Shown: positions 5,682 to 6,581 of the stretch, one piece after another
Numbering within the stretch: the stretch's first letter is position 1
How the letters are laid out: each line of letters starts with the position of its first letter
Assembly: GCA_038233815.1 (NCBI GenBank)
Contig: JBBSVE010000162.1
Location: 1-6,581 of the forward strand
Length of the DNA stretch: 6,581 nt
Origin: JBBSVE01 sp038233815
GTDB taxonomy: Bacteria; Pseudomonadota; Alphaproteobacteria; Rhodobacterales; Rhodobacteraceae
Direction of reading: 5' to 3'
The notes under the pieces: generated by a model
Told to the model about the DNA's origin: nothing
Seen by the model: the letters and a program-made list of their open reading frames with translations, nothing else
Database searches by the model: none
Made by a program: the position numbers and the translations under genes

Positions 5682-6581
<900 letters not shown>

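Overview
The window is GC-rich, with strong G/C preference at third codon positions, and looks like an alphaproteobacterial chromosome, most likely Rhodobacterales. This assignment is an inference from base composition, gene content and protein style; no marker gene here fixes it.

Layout from left to right. Positions 1-~147 hold the 3' end of an IS3-family insertion sequence: the last 33 codons of its transposase plus the downstream terminal region. Positions ~148-317 are a short non-coding stretch. It contains what may be a remnant of a gene cut by the IS (stop at 195-197) and an AT-rich hairpin. A complete tRNA-Ser(GGA) lies on the minus strand at 318-407, with its 3' end facing the IS. From 515 to 5520 a single minus-strand transcription unit encodes a complete branched-chain-amino-acid-type (HAAT/Liv) ABC transporter, in transcription order livG, livF, livJ-like binding protein, a small GFA/CENP-V-family zinc protein, livH, livM. 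A weak terminator-like hairpin overlaps the livM stop codon. Positions 5521-5681 are a divergent intergenic region with a candidate promoter for the liv unit. From 5682 to the window end, dusA (tRNA dihydrouridine synthase) runs on the plus strand and is cut by the window edge.

How the genes work together. The periplasmic LivJ-like protein captures the solute, LivH and LivM form the channel in the inner membrane, and LivG and LivF power import by ATP hydrolysis. Spacing is tight (an 8-nt overlap, a 46-nt gap, a 13-nt gap, a 45-nt gap and a 1-nt overlap), so the six genes are probably co-transcribed. The binding protein looks like the clade of LivJ relatives often found in alphaproteobacteria with non-BCAA substrates, so the solute should be treated as unknown.

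Most of the window is ordinary. The points worth a second look are the GFA-family gene lodged between the binding-protein and permease genes, a perfect 11-bp inverted repeat inside that gene just after livJ, a second hairpin just before the livJ ribosome-binding site, and the IS/tRNA junction with a possible broken gene. I found no CRISPR array, toxin-antitoxin pair, defence system or convincing undescribed system.
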